NCBI RefSeq assembly: GCF_026163565.1
Contig: NZ_JAPDKN010000048.1
Coordinates: 1 to 52,016 of the forward strand
Length of the DNA: 52,016 nucleotides
Direction of reading: 5' to 3'
Origin: Chryseobacterium sp. YIM B08800
Lineage (GTDB): Bacteria; Bacteroidota; Bacteroidia; Flavobacteriales; Weeksellaceae
Within the stretch, counting starts at the first letter, position 1. Every line of letters begins with the position of its first letter. Shown here in pieces: positions 1 to 9,837 of this stretch. The notes beneath the pieces were generated by a model. The model was not told where the DNA came from and searched no databases. It worked only from the letters and a program-made list of their open reading frames with translations. Both the position numbers and the translations under genes were made by a program.

Positions 1-28
1 TCTGCCATAAAATTATTACTCAATAAAA

Positions 29-42
29 TTTAAACAGGCTCT
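29..42. repeat. 14-bp motif, inverted copy at other end of window
   Basis: The 14-mer TTTAAACAGGCTCT lies here and its exact reverse complement lies at 51977-51990, just after lspA. Both copies are within about 55 bases of a stop codon, so it may be a dispersed downstream motif rather than a paired structure. Confidence 0.5.
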
Positions 43-73
43 TAAAGAATTGGTATTATTTTAATTCTTTAAG
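41..73 (-). terminator. AT-rich hairpin downstream of the T9SS gene
   Basis: A perfect 11-bp inverted repeat (CTTAAAGAATT at 41-51 and AATTCTTTAAG at 63-73, loop of 11) lies just beyond the stop codon of the minus-strand gene ending at 85. The stem is AT-rich and no clean T-run follows, so terminator function is only possible. Confidence 0.4.
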
Positions 74-84
74 CCTTATGTTTT

Positions 85-3000
85 CTATTTTTTTACAATC
101 TTAACTACTGTTTCAGAATTATTAATCCTTACTAAATAGATACCTCCTACCAAACCTGAAACATTGGTAAAATTGTTTTCAAACTTTCCTGATTTCACCA
201 TTTGACCTGCTGCATTATAAATTTGAAAATAATAATCTTTTTCTTCGGTTGCTTTAATATACAATCGATCTTGTACCGGATTTGGGAAAAGAGTAATCTT
301 ATTTTCTTTTATTTTTTCAGAAATTTCATCCTTACTGAAAACATTTGAAGCCCTCACCGCAGAACCCGGAGTTACAGGAATTGCCGGAATAGAACCTTCC
401 TCATCCCCGTTTTGATTATATTTTACTTTTACACATCGACAATTCATCCCAAAATAAGGATCATTATTATCATGAAAAGCAATAAAACGATTAGGGTTTG
501 AAGCTGTATCAAATAAGATATTAATTGGTCTGCCAATATAATTTGAGTTTAAAGCAGCCGTCCAAACACCGGAAAACTGAAAGTTGTTTACTCCGTAAGT
601 TCCGACAGCAGTTTGGTTTGCCAACACACTTCTAAAACCTCGTGACCCGGAATTAGGATAATTTCCTACCGCATAAGCCTGATTATTGAAAACAAAACCA
701 ACACTTGCATTAGCCGAATTTTTTACAGACACCCCCGAATAATCGGTCGCCAAATTATAACTCGTTGCCGCATTTTTATCTTTTTTATACCAAGGCGAAA
801 GACCAAAGTCTCTGTTTGTAACAACCGCCACTTCTGTAAGATCAGGAATCCTCCATCCTTCAGGACAAGGATCGAAAGGCGACTTTTTCCCACCTCTTCC
901 CCATCGGTCATTGGCAACATTAGGTTCATTTAAAAGCCAGTCTGTTCCATTCGTATAATTGGGAACCGCACCATTATAAGGAGCAAAAGAACTTGGAATC
1001 ATATAAACTAAAGGATTCTCCACCGAATAAGTAAGTACTTTCGCTACTTTTTCGTTCACTTTATCGCTCACTAAAACATTTGCATTGGATGCATTAGTGT
1101 ACGTATTGTAAGTAATAATATAATTTCCTGAAGTGTTGTTGTATGAAGCCGCATTAAGCGTGGAATAAGCAATCACTCCAATTGAGTTTACATTTCCTAA
1201 AAATATATCATAAGAAGTTCGGTCGGCATATTGAAATGAAGGAATTGGGTCTTTTCTTCCCCATTGATACTGTAACCCCGTAGAAGCTTTGATTTTTGAA
1301 TACTCCTGAATTGTAGGGGCTAATGGATTAGCAACAATTGGAAAAGCATCAACCGCTCCAAGATTCCTGTCCATAAATTCCGTTTTTAGAACATCTCCTT
1401 TAGGAACATAATTTACATAATTAGTCGCTACTGCATTAGGTGTTTCAGTTGCATAAACCTTAGACTCTATCGCCGTATCTGTCACCCAAATATGCCATGA
1501 CCAGTAAACAGGATTTGTAATGCTTCCGTTATGTAAAGTAATCACGGCATTCCCGCTTTGATTAGCATTCAAATTAACTGCAATTTTAGAATCCACTAAA
1601 GCTGATAACGAACCTGGTGAAGGGTTTATAATATTTACTGAATTAATTAAACCTGCGTTTGTCGTCCAAAGAACATTAGCTTTTAAATCATTAAAGCTGG
1701 AAGTATTTAAAATATCAGGATTATTCAGCAATTGACTCTGAACTGAAAATGCCTTAGTTACAGGAATTTCAACAGTTGAAGACGCTGCAGATTTTACAAT
1801 CTGATAGGCATTTGGATTATCTAAACCAACAGTATATTCAGAAATAGGATCTATATATTCTGTAGGAAAATCATAATCATTAAGCTGATATAAAGGATCT
1901 TTAATACATCTACAAGCATTCGCATCCGAGGTTTTGGCCGTTGATAAAGGCATATACCAATATCTACCTTTAATAGTAGGATTTGCCGAATCTGGTGTAT
2001 CTCCTTGATATTTATCCGGAATCATATATAACATTCGGGAGCTTACAGCAGGAGTAGTATCATGCAATCGGGCCATCGTTGAAGTCCACAAACCTACATG
2101 ATGCTGGTCTGTATATTGTCCTCCCTGAGTATTGACAATGATATGTCCGGTTCCAGGAAATATTCCCATATTATTACCTCCGACATTCGATAAATTAAAG
2201 CCTACATTGGGAAATACTTTAAATCCGGTCATAAAAGCAGGAACATTATTATCATTTGGCTTTATGATATGATAACCATTAGATTCGAATACAGATTTTT
2301 CCATAGCAGCTCTTACTCCAAACGGAGAATAGTCGACCCTTACCTCATCAACATACGAAGTAGACGCCAGATTGGCTACCAACATCGACGGAATTCTCCA
2401 TCCATTAGGACATGGATCAAACGATGACTTACTACGATAGGGCGCATTATTACTGTTAAAATTATAATTTGTTGGAGTTATTCTTCCTTTCGAATTGTCT
2501 GACCATAAATTTAATTCTGTGAGTCTATTAGTGGGAAGAGCCACTGTATTTCCAAACCAGTTGACCATAAGGTTTGCATTGTTATTGTAATAAGCAGGTC
2601 CCGAATTATCATCTTTATTTACATAGATAAGACTCAAAGGATTCTTTACAGAAAGCTGCATATTATTATCTACAGTAGCATTAGATAACAAGACAAATTT
2701 TCTAAGATCATCAAAATTGACAGCACCGGTAAAATTTTTTGCCCCTCTATGACGCACCCTACCAATAGATCCGGAAACTTCATAAAAATCGTTTCCTCTG
2801 TAAACCAAAGGCGGAATTGGATCTTTTCTTCCCCATTGGTATAGTAAACCTCCGTTTTTATTCCAGTCATCTGCAGTAATTGAGCCACTTAAAGCACCTA
2901 AATTACGATCCATCCATTTCCATTCTGAATCAGGAATAACTTCAATAGTACCATCGCTTTTTTCTCTTCTAACATTAGCATAACTCTTGTAATTAGATCC

Positions 3001-3531
3001 GTTGGTAGGGTCATCGGTCACCCAAATATGCCAAGACCAAAAAATCTCATCATTTACTCTAAAAACAACAACTGCATTTCCTTCTTTTGATTTATTTACA
3101 GGCACTTTTATTTTAGCGTTTTCTCCAGAGCCTTCAACGTCTAAGCTATAATTCAATCCCGACCTAATCAGACCATGATTGTCTTCCCAAAGAACATCTG
3201 CTGTAATATTTCCGTCCGGAATACCAGAATAACCTAAAAATTTATAGCCAGCCCACATAGCGTATGCTTTTTTTACGGGAATATAAATTCCGTCGTTCGC
3301 TTGTGAAGGTTCAAAAATATAGCTATTCGGAGCCTTCATCCAATCTTTTGCAGCCACCCTTTCGGTGTTTCCGTTACTTTTATCGGGAAACTGATTTCCT
3401 AAAGTATCTGTTTTTTTTATCAATACTGAATGTTCTGATTTAGAAAAAGTATTTTTTGGTTCTAAATTTTGAGCATCAGCAGAAAAGAAACAGAATGCCG
3501 CTGCAACACTGTAAAAGTATTTTTTATTCAT
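85..3531 (-). CDS. T9SS type A sorting-domain protein with two tandem FISUMP-like modules
   Basis: A secreted 1148-aa protein. Residues 1-20 form a signal peptide ending in ADA. Residues from about 1075 to the end form a T9SS C-terminal sorting domain (LFPNPVQDRLYIKA, then GGIYLVRI, ending in lysines), so it should cross the outer membrane by the gliding/T9SS machinery. The middle is an internal duplication of about 490 residues. Module 1 has WSWHIWVTD (165-173), MDRNLGA, LYQWGRKDPIP and DPCPNGWRIPS (about 374). Module 2 repeats WSWHIWVTD (about 675), MDRNLGA, LQYQWGRKDPIP and DPCPEGWRIPD (about 890). These strings are typical of the Fibrobacter succinogenes paralogous (FISUMP) domain family, whose function is unknown. 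The ATG at 3531 fits the signal peptide. It is separated from the upstream minus-strand gene by 276 bases. Surface or extracellular location is inferred from the sorting domain. Confidence 0.85.
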   Translation of the reverse strand: MNKKYFYSVAAAFCFFSADAQNLEPKNTFSKSEHSVLIKKTDTLGNQFPDKSNGNTERVAAKDWMKAPNSYIFEPSQANDGIYIPVKKAYAMWAGYKFLGYSGIPDGNITADVLWEDNHGLIRSGLNYSLDVEGSGENAKIKVPVNKSKEGNAVVVFRVNDEIFWSWHIWVTDDPTNGSNYKSYANVRREKSDGTIEVIPDSEWKWMDRNLGALSGSITADDWNKNGGLLYQWGRKDPIPPLVYRGNDFYEVSGSIGRVRHRGAKNFTGAVNFDDLRKFVLLSNATVDNNMQLSVKNPLSLIYVNKDDNSGPAYYNNNANLMVNWFGNTVALPTNRLTELNLWSDNSKGRITPTNYNFNSNNAPYRSKSSFDPCPNGWRIPSMLVANLASTSYVDEVRVDYSPFGVRAAMEKSVFESNGYHIIKPNDNNVPAFMTGFKVFPNVGFNLSNVGGNNMGIFPGTGHIIVNTQGGQYTDQHHVGLWTSTMARLHDTTPAVSSRMLYMIPDKYQGDTPDSANPTIKGRYWYMPLSTAKTSDANACRCIKDPLYQLNDYDFPTEYIDPISEYTVGLDNPNAYQIVKSAASSTVEIPVTKAFSVQSQLLNNPDILNTSSFNDLKANVLWTTNAGLINSVNIINPSPGSLSALVDSKIAVNLNANQSGNAVITLHNGSITNPVYWSWHIWVTDTAIESKVYATETPNAVATNYVNYVPKGDVLKTEFMDRNLGAVDAFPIVANPLAPTIQEYSKIKASTGLQYQWGRKDPIPSFQYADRTSYDIFLGNVNSIGVIAYSTLNAASYNNTSGNYIITYNTYTNASNANVLVSDKVNEKVAKVLTYSVENPLVYMIPSSFAPYNGAVPNYTNGTDWLLNEPNVANDRWGRGGKKSPFDPCPEGWRIPDLTEVAVVTNRDFGLSPWYKKDKNAATSYNLATDYSGVSVKNSANASVGFVFNNQAYAVGNYPNSGSRGFRSVLANQTAVGTYGVNNFQFSGVWTAALNSNYIGRPINILFDTASNPNRFIAFHDNNDPYFGMNCRCVKVKYNQNGDEEGSIPAIPVTPGSAVRASNVFSKDEISEKIKENKITLFPNPVQDRLYIKATEEKDYYFQIYNAAGQMVKSGKFENNFTNVSGLVGGIYLVRINNSETVVKIVKK

Positions 3532-3807
3532 ATTATAATTTGACCCCGCAATCTAAAAATAAAATTCCCATAAACACAATACAAAATGAAAATATTAAGT
3601 AAATTAAAATTTATAAATGATTTACATTGCAAAATCAATAAACATATTCACTTATGTATGAAAATTTCATTCCAATTATTTCGCGCACAAAAATATAATA
3701 TTTAGGCTCACGAAATACATGAGCCAGAATTAATTTTCATTAATAATTAATAAAACTTATTAATGCTAAAAATTAAAATTTAGAAATGGTTTAAGTAAAA
3801 ATAAAGC

Positions 3808-4947
3808 TTAAGGAAGTAAGTAATTTTTGTAAAGTTCAGAGGTAAATCTTCCATTTACAATGTTTTTGAAGCTTGAAAACACAATAAAATTGAATAAGAA
3901 TAAAGCGATAATAAAAGCGTAAATCGTCTTTTTTGTATTAGCTGAAGCTACATACATTGTATTCGGAATAATAATATAGGCAAAACCAATAAAAGCTCCC
4001 GCCAGTCTTGAAGAAAAGATACTATTGCTTCTAAAAATAAAATACATGCAAATACCCATCACAGCGTAAACCTTGTGATATTCATAATAAGGGTACTTCT
4101 CCATCATCTTATCATCAAATGTAAACAGGAAAAATGTAAGAATTGCCATCATCGCTTCCGGAATACCAATCCCGCCATTCAATCTTTCGGCAGATTCATT
4201 CATATATCCGTTAAATCCTTCTACAAGCGTACTTTCAGAGGCAATTCCGGTAAGAAAATCTCCAAAGACCTTATAAATCTCAAATGGTGAAGCAAAAATC
4301 GAAGCAATAATTAAAATCAGCATCCAATACCTGTTTAATGGAATACGAACCAACCAATACATCGGCAAAAACAGATAACAAACATTATGAATACCTGAAG
4401 CTATGAAGATCCAAAAGAGATAAGGAAGGAGTTTTCTTTCTTTGATATATCGCAGTGCAAAATACACAATAAAAGTCCCCAAATTCTGCCTTATTTGTCC
4501 GCTTTCACCAATAAAAAAGCCCGGAATAAACATAAATAAGGTAAAAGTAAAAGGATAAAAAGTATTGTCTTCCGTATATTCTACTTTAAAAAATATGGCA
4601 CAAAGGGCAATGATTAAGGTAAGAATATAAAATGGCGCATTAAATATATTGAGTAACACCTTATTAATCAACGCAAAAAGCCACTCCAGATCAACACCTT
4701 CACCGCCTTGTAAATGAAGTGCTTTCAGAAGTATCTCAAAATATTCTTTGGTATCGGCGTACACATAAATCATTACATAACTTCCATAATCCGGTCCCAC
4801 ATTCTCACGAAGTCCAGCAAGGATTACCAAATAAATACCTAAAAACCAAAACCATTTTTTATCAACCTTATTTCCAAAGACTTCCTGAACGCTAAAAAAC
4901 AGCATGTAAACAATAGCAATCAGATAATAAGGGTGCAGTAAACTCAT
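3808..4947 (-). CDS. EpsG-family polytopic membrane protein, putative polysaccharide polymerase
   Basis: A 379-aa inner-membrane protein with about nine to ten hydrophobic segments. The N-terminal helix pair is followed by a RENVGPDYGSYV loop, the R-x-x-V/I-G-x-D-Y-x-x-Y signature of EpsG/Wzy-like proteins, which are implicated in exopolysaccharide chain assembly. Mid-protein GESGQIRQNLG resembles the second conserved loop of that family. It starts 3 bases after the stop of the preceding minus-strand membrane protein (ends 4951), so the two are probably co-translated. No glycosyltransferases flank it, so the polymer and partners are unknown. Family assignment is good, substrate is not determinable. 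Confidence 0.7.
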   Translation of the reverse strand: MSLLHPYYLIAIVYMLFFSVQEVFGNKVDKKWFWFLGIYLVILAGLRENVGPDYGSYVMIYVYADTKEYFEILLKALHLQGGEGVDLEWLFALINKVLLNIFNAPFYILTLIIALCAIFFKVEYTEDNTFYPFTFTLFMFIPGFFIGESGQIRQNLGTFIVYFALRYIKERKLLPYLFWIFIASGIHNVCYLFLPMYWLVRIPLNRYWMLILIIASIFASPFEIYKVFGDFLTGIASESTLVEGFNGYMNESAERLNGGIGIPEAMMAILTFFLFTFDDKMMEKYPYYEYHKVYAVMGICMYFIFRSNSIFSSRLAGAFIGFAYIIIPNTMYVASANTKKTIYAFIIALFLFNFIVFSSFKNIVNGRFTSELYKNYLLP

Positions 4948-4950
4948 CGT

Positions 4951-5952
4951 TTAATTATATAATTTTTTAAAATCATGACACGCCACCAATGCGCCTGTGA
5001 GAATAAGTGGTAAAAATAATCTTACTTCCCAAAAAAGCCCAACTAAAGTAATCATCCCAATATAAGGCATTGAAAAAAATACATATTTTTTTAAAACCAG
5101 TCTGTTTTCATTATCTGCACAAAGTTTGTACATAAAATAAAGTGCAATCACCGAAAACAACAATCCCGCAAGATTAAAAGGACTTGTAAAATTAGCAACA
5201 ATATAAACTCCTTCCATAAAAGACGTTTCTTCCCTGCTCAAAAATATCCTTAAACCTAAATAGGGAATCAGGAAAGATAAAAGTAAAGGAATTACTTTCC
5301 AAATAAATTGAAAATTTTTCAGTTTCATCTCTTTTAAGCTGAAAAAAACCGAGGCAAAGAAAGCAATATTAAGACATGCTGTTTCCCTCACAAAAGTTGA
5401 TACCCCAATAAGAATAATCAACAGATAAAAAAACAGACTTCTTTTGGTATGAAGATATTTTAAAGTAAAAACAATTCCCAGCAAATAACAAAACAAAGCA
5501 ATTGTATCGCAATTTGAAGGAGTATATTGCGTCATCACAATAAAGAAAATCATCAAAAGATGAACAATTCTTCTGACCATCACATTCGAAAAAAGATCAA
5601 TCGATTTAAATTTTAAGATCGCATTAATAATTACCGAACACAAAATAAAAAAGAAGGTATTCATCAAAAAAAGACCGTGATAAAACGGAGTTCCATTTTT
5701 AATGAGAAGATTTTTAAAAGGCAAAAGATTGTTGATGCAATACTCCATAAAATCTGTCATATAAACGCTCAGATAATTAGGAATTATTCGGTACGAATAG
5801 ACCGAAGAAAACAGGAAATCCGGTGGTCTTTCAGAAGTCTTAAAATGAGTATAAGAAGACTCGAACCCATAATACGACATGAAAAACAGCAGAAATGGTA
5901 AAATTACTACAAACAGAAATCCGGACAATTTTTCATCAAATGTTTTCAACAT
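4951..5952 (-). CDS. Polytopic membrane protein of unknown function
   Basis: About 333 aa with roughly nine hydrophobic helices and a long periplasmic-type loop after the first helix (residues about 30-75). It has a conserved-looking RETACLN segment between helices. I do not recognise the family; topology resembles GT-C glycosyltransferases or other envelope polysaccharide proteins, and pairing with the EpsG-like gene 3 bases downstream supports a cell-surface polymer role. The frame is open to a TTG at 6000, but the ATG at 5952 (MLKTFDEKLSGF) puts the first helix close to the N terminus and is preferred. Confidence 0.55.
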   Translation of the reverse strand: MLKTFDEKLSGFLFVVILPFLLFFMSYYGFESSYTHFKTSERPPDFLFSSVYSYRIIPNYLSVYMTDFMEYCINNLLPFKNLLIKNGTPFYHGLFLMNTFFFILCSVIINAILKFKSIDLFSNVMVRRIVHLLMIFFIVMTQYTPSNCDTIALFCYLLGIVFTLKYLHTKRSLFFYLLIILIGVSTFVRETACLNIAFFASVFFSLKEMKLKNFQFIWKVIPLLLSFLIPYLGLRIFLSREETSFMEGVYIVANFTSPFNLAGLLFSVIALYFMYKLCADNENRLVLKKYVFFSMPYIGMITLVGLFWEVRLFLPLILTGALVACHDFKKLYN

Positions 5953-6091
5953 ACAAAACAGTTGCGTCTTTAAGAATAATTTACCACCAAATATAATCAA
6001 GCAGTAAGGGAACTTTTACAAAAGTATAAGTTTTTTTCATTTTACATTAAATATTTTATTGATTTTCAGTTAAAACTTATCAAATAATTGT

Positions 6092-6121
6092 TTTGAACTA
6101 CTACTTAAAAATTTAAATTTG
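6092..6121 (+). promoter_or_regulatory. Bacteroidota-type promoter of the first flexirubin operon
   Basis: A -33 TTTG at 6092-6095, an 18-base spacer and TAAATTTG (TAnnTTTG) at 6114-6121 match the primary sigma factor consensus of Bacteroidota (TTTG, about 19 bases, TAnnTTTG). Transcription should begin near 6126. That rules against the TTG at 6127 as a start codon and leaves the ATG at 6142 with a short leader. Confidence 0.7.
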
Positions 6122-6141
6122 CAAACTTGATTCAAGAAACC

Positions 6142-9100
6142 ATGCATCGTTTTTTCATCCATTTATATTATTTTATTTCTAAAAACAGGCTTATTTCTAT
6201 TGCTGCAGCATTAGGAATCTTACTGATTTGTGGTTTTTTTGCTTCGAAAATTAATTTTGAGGAAGACATCAACCAGATTATTCCTAAAAACGAAAAATCT
6301 GATCTTACCGCAAAAGTTCTCACGCAACTTAATTTTTCCGACAAGATTATCGTCATTGTTGAAAAAAAATCGAAAGACGACAATTTTCAGCTTTCAGAAA
6401 CTGCCGATACTTTTTTAAATAAAATTGAACCTTTAAAAAAATACATCGGTTCGGTTCAGGGGAAAGTAAATGACAATGAAATTTCTGAGACTTTTGATTT
6501 TGTCAACCAGAATCTTCCTTTGTTTTTAAACGAAAAAGATTACGCAGAAATCGAAAGAAAGCTCAAAAAAGACAGCATTGCCAAACAGGTTGAGAACAAT
6601 TACGTTTCGCTGGTTTCGCCTACAAGTTTAGTCACTAAAGATTTTATTAAAAAAGATCCTTTGGGAATTACTTTTTTAGGAATCAAAAAACTGAATGCGC
6701 TCAACATCAGCAAAGATTTCAAGCTCGAAGACAATTACATCGTTACCAAAGACGGCAAAAATCTTTTGCTTTTCATCGATCCTAAAAACAAAAGCAACGA
6801 TACCAAAAACAACGAAATTTTCGTCAATCAATTAAACGAAATTAAAGACGAAATCAACAAAACTTTTAGCGGAAAAACAGAGATCAGTTACTTCGGTTCG
6901 CCTGTAATTGCCGTTGCCAATGCGCAACAAATCAAAAAAGACATTCAGAATACGGTTATTATTTCGATGACGGTTCTTTTGATTTTGCTGATGTATTATT
7001 TCAGAAATTTCTTTACGCCGTTAATTGTATTTCTACCAACCGTTTTTGCTGTTTTCATTTCACTGATGATTTTATACTTTATTAAAGATAAAATTTCGGC
7101 AATTTCGCTCAGCGTCGGTGCCATTCTCATCGGAATTACCATTGATTACGCACTTCACATTCTCACTCATTACAAGCACAACAATAATATTGAAGAGCTT
7201 TATAAGGAAATTACACAACCTATTATTCTCAGTAGCGCAACTACGGCAGTTTCGTTTTTATGTCTGGTTTTTGTGCGCTCTGAAGCTCTGAAAGATCTCG
7301 GTCTTTTTGCTTCGATTACGGTTTTCCTGTCATCTTTTGCAGCGTTAATTATCGTTCCGCAATTGTATCATCCGAAAGCAGATCAAGAAAAAGCCAACAC
7401 CAATTTCATCGATAAAATAGGAAGCTATCCTTACGAAAAAAACAAACCTTTAATTATCGGGTGTTCACTGATTATCATTGCGTGTCTTTTCGGTTTCAGA
7501 CACGTTGGTTTTAATGAAGACATCGGAGATTTAAATTATATTCCGAAAGATTTAAAAATAAGTGAGGCGAAGCTTGAAAAATTGTCCGACATCACTTCAA
7601 AATCAATCTACACAATTTCTTACGGAAATTCTGAAAGTGAAGCTTTAACAAGAAACTCACAATTGAGTCAGTTTTTGGAAAAAGAAAAACAGGAAGGAAA
7701 AATCCTGAGCTACAATTCGATTGGAAATGTGGTTTTATCTAAAGAAGACCAACAGAAAAAAGTTCAACAATGGAATCAATTCTGGAATAAAAACAAAAAA
7801 GACGAAACCATTTCTGAACTGATTGCGAATGGAAATAAATTTGGTTTTAACGCTTCTGCATTTGATCAGTTTAATGAAAACTTAAATAAATCTTATTCTA
7901 CTTTAAGTTTAAAAGATTATTCAAACATCAAAGCACTTCAAATTTCAGAATTTTTAAGCAATGAAAAAGGATTTTACACGGTTTCGAATGTTGTAAAAGT
8001 GGACGAGAAAAACAGAGACGCATTCATTAAAGATGTCGAAAAAAGCCACGAAGCTTTGGCAATCGACCGCCAACAGATGAATGAAAACTTTTTAGGTTTA
8101 TTGAAACGAGATTTTAATACCTTGATTAATTATTCTCTTTTAGCCATCGTTTTAACGATTATCGTTTTCTTCAGAAATTTTGAATTGTCGCTTTTAACAA
8201 TGTTTCCTATTGTTTTAACGGGAGTTGTTACCGCAGGAATTCTCTATTTTTTAGGATTAGAACTCAATATTTTCAGTACCGTTGTATGTACTCTTGTTTT
8301 CGGTGTGGGTGACGATTTCAGTATTTTCCTCACAAAGGCAATGCAGAAAGAACACACGAATGGAAAAAACGAACTTCCAACTTACAGAACATCTATTATT
8401 CTGGCAGTTTTTACAACCATTTTATCCATTGGTTCGTTGATTTTTGCAAAACATCCTGCTTTACATTCTTTAGCTTTGGTTGCCTTAATCGGAATGTTTT
8501 CGGTGATTGTCATCACTTCAACTTTATATCCGTTTTGGTTTAGGTTTTTAATTACCAACAGAGCAAAAAAAGGATTATCGCCGATTACTTTAAGACTGTT
8601 TTTAACTTCAGTTTTTTCATTTATCTATTACGGTTTAGGCGGACTGATTTTTTCTGCAATTGGAAGTATTTTTGTAAAAAGATCAAAAGGAAAAACTTTA
8701 AATCTTATCAAGCTGATTTTAGCTAAATTTTTGACTTCCGTTTTATACTCTAATCCGTTTGTAAAGAAAAAAGTGATTAGCAACCCGAATGAAGATTTTT
8801 CTAAACCCGCTGTAATCATAGCCAATCACACCTCTTTTCTTGACACTTTGGCTTTAGGAATGGTCAATCATAAAATTATTTACCTCGTGAATGACTGGGT
8901 TTACAATTCTCCGGTTTTTGGCAAATTGGTGAAAGCTTTAGGTTTTTATCCGGTTTCTCAGGGTATCGAGAATGGAATGGGTCAATTGAAAGAAAAAATC
9001 GAGCAGGGATACTCTCTCGTTGTTTTCCCTGAATCTGAGCGTTCTTATACCAATGATGTGAAAAGGTTTCACAAAGGAGCATTTTATATCGCCGAACAAT

Positions 9101-9795
9101 TTGGGTTAGACATTCTTCCAATTTACATCCACGGAAATTCTGAAGTGCAGCCAAAGGGTGATTTTATTATTTATGACGGAAGCATTACCGTAAAAGTGGG
9201 TGACAGAATCAATAAAGACGATTTAAATTTTGGAAAAGATTATTCTGAAAGAACGAAGAAAATCAATGCTTATTTCAGAGAAGAGTTTGCTAAGCTTAGA
9301 AATGAAATTGAAGACGAAAATTATTTTAAAAAGAAACTGTTTTTAAGCTTTTTATATAAAGAAAATGAAGTCGTAAAACCTGTAAAAGAAGATTTTAACA
9401 AAAACAAATCTGTCTATTTCGAGCTGAACAAACACATTCCGAATGATGCAACGATTTTTCATATTGCAGATGATTTTGGGCAGAAAGACATTTTGCTGAC
9501 TTTGCAGCAAGCCGGAAGAAGAGTTTTTAGTTTAATTAATGACGAAGAAAAAAGGCTGGTTGCCAAAAACAATTATCTGGTACAAAGACGAAAAGTTTTC
9601 TACATTGATAATCAGAGCCAAATCAATAAAAAAATTGATGTGCTTTTAATTTCTGACGATAATTTTAATCTTAATGACATCACAGATTTGCTGGAGACTA
9701 TTATTGTATTGAATTGTAAGGATAAAGCTTTTGAAAACTCTAATTACAAAGAGATTACAATTTCAGAATCAATAAAAATATTTAGGCACGAATAA
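6142..9795 (+). CDS. MMPL-family exporter fused to a PlsC-like acyltransferase and a degenerate methyltransferase-like domain
   Basis: A 1217-aa inner-membrane fusion typical of flexirubin loci. Residues 1 to about 790 are a complete RND/MMPL transporter: a first helix, a periplasmic domain, six helices, a second periplasmic domain and a second helix set (GVGDDFSIFLTKA). Residues about 880-1060 are a cytosolic lysophosphatidate-type acyltransferase with NHTSFLD (His896, Asp901; the HX4D box) and FPESERS (962-968). The last 140 residues look Rossmann-like and are usually called a class I SAM methyltransferase, but I see no glycine-rich SAM loop, so activity is doubtful. It leads the operon with darA 42 bases downstream. 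The role inferred is export of the pigment or a lipid intermediate, with the acyltransferase possibly joining polyene and resorcinol or acylating a carrier lipid. An in-frame TTG at 6127 is rejected because it sits at the predicted transcription start. Confidence 0.88.
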   Translation: MHRFFIHLYYFISKNRLISIAAALGILLICGFFASKINFEEDINQIIPKNEKSDLTAKVLTQLNFSDKIIVIVEKKSKDDNFQLSETADTFLNKIEPLKKYIGSVQGKVNDNEISETFDFVNQNLPLFLNEKDYAEIERKLKKDSIAKQVENNYVSLVSPTSLVTKDFIKKDPLGITFLGIKKLNALNISKDFKLEDNYIVTKDGKNLLLFIDPKNKSNDTKNNEIFVNQLNEIKDEINKTFSGKTEISYFGSPVIAVANAQQIKKDIQNTVIISMTVLLILLMYYFRNFFTPLIVFLPTVFAVFISLMILYFIKDKISAISLSVGAILIGITIDYALHILTHYKHNNNIEELYKEITQPIILSSATTAVSFLCLVFVRSEALKDLGLFASITVFLSSFAALIIVPQLYHPKADQEKANTNFIDKIGSYPYEKNKPLIIGCSLIIIACLFGFRHVGFNEDIGDLNYIPKDLKISEAKLEKLSDITSKSIYTISYGNSESEALTRNSQLSQFLEKEKQEGKILSYNSIGNVVLSKEDQQKKVQQWNQFWNKNKKDETISELIANGNKFGFNASAFDQFNENLNKSYSTLSLKDYSNIKALQISEFLSNEKGFYTVSNVVKVDEKNRDAFIKDVEKSHEALAIDRQQMNENFLGLLKRDFNTLINYSLLAIVLTIIVFFRNFELSLLTMFPIVLTGVVTAGILYFLGLELNIFSTVVCTLVFGVGDDFSIFLTKAMQKEHTNGKNELPTYRTSIILAVFTTILSIGSLIFAKHPALHSLALVALIGMFSVIVITSTLYPFWFRFLITNRAKKGLSPITLRLFLTSVFSFIYYGLGGLIFSAIGSIFVKRSKGKTLNLIKLILAKFLTSVLYSNPFVKKKVISNPNEDFSKPAVIIANHTSFLDTLALGMVNHKIIYLVNDWVYNSPVFGKLVKALGFYPVSQGIENGMGQLKEKIEQGYSLVVFPESERSYTNDVKRFHKGAFYIAEQFGLDILPIYIHGNSEVQPKGDFIIYDGSITVKVGDRINKDDLNFGKDYSERTKKINAYFREEFAKLRNEIEDENYFKKKLFLSFLYKENEVVKPVKEDFNKNKSVYFELNKHIPNDATIFHIADDFGQKDILLTLQQAGRRVFSLINDEEKRLVAKNNYLVQRRKVFYIDNQSQINKKIDVLLISDDNFNLNDITDLLETIIVLNCKDKAFENSNYKEITISESIKIFRHE

Positions 9796-9837
9796 TACAT
9801 ATGAAAATCTTATTTTTGTAATCCATAAAAAATATTA

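Noticed and set aside
6127..6141. TTG start extending the MMPL fusion by five residues
   Set aside because: It lies at the predicted transcription start; the ATG at 6142 has a leader and a usual N terminus.
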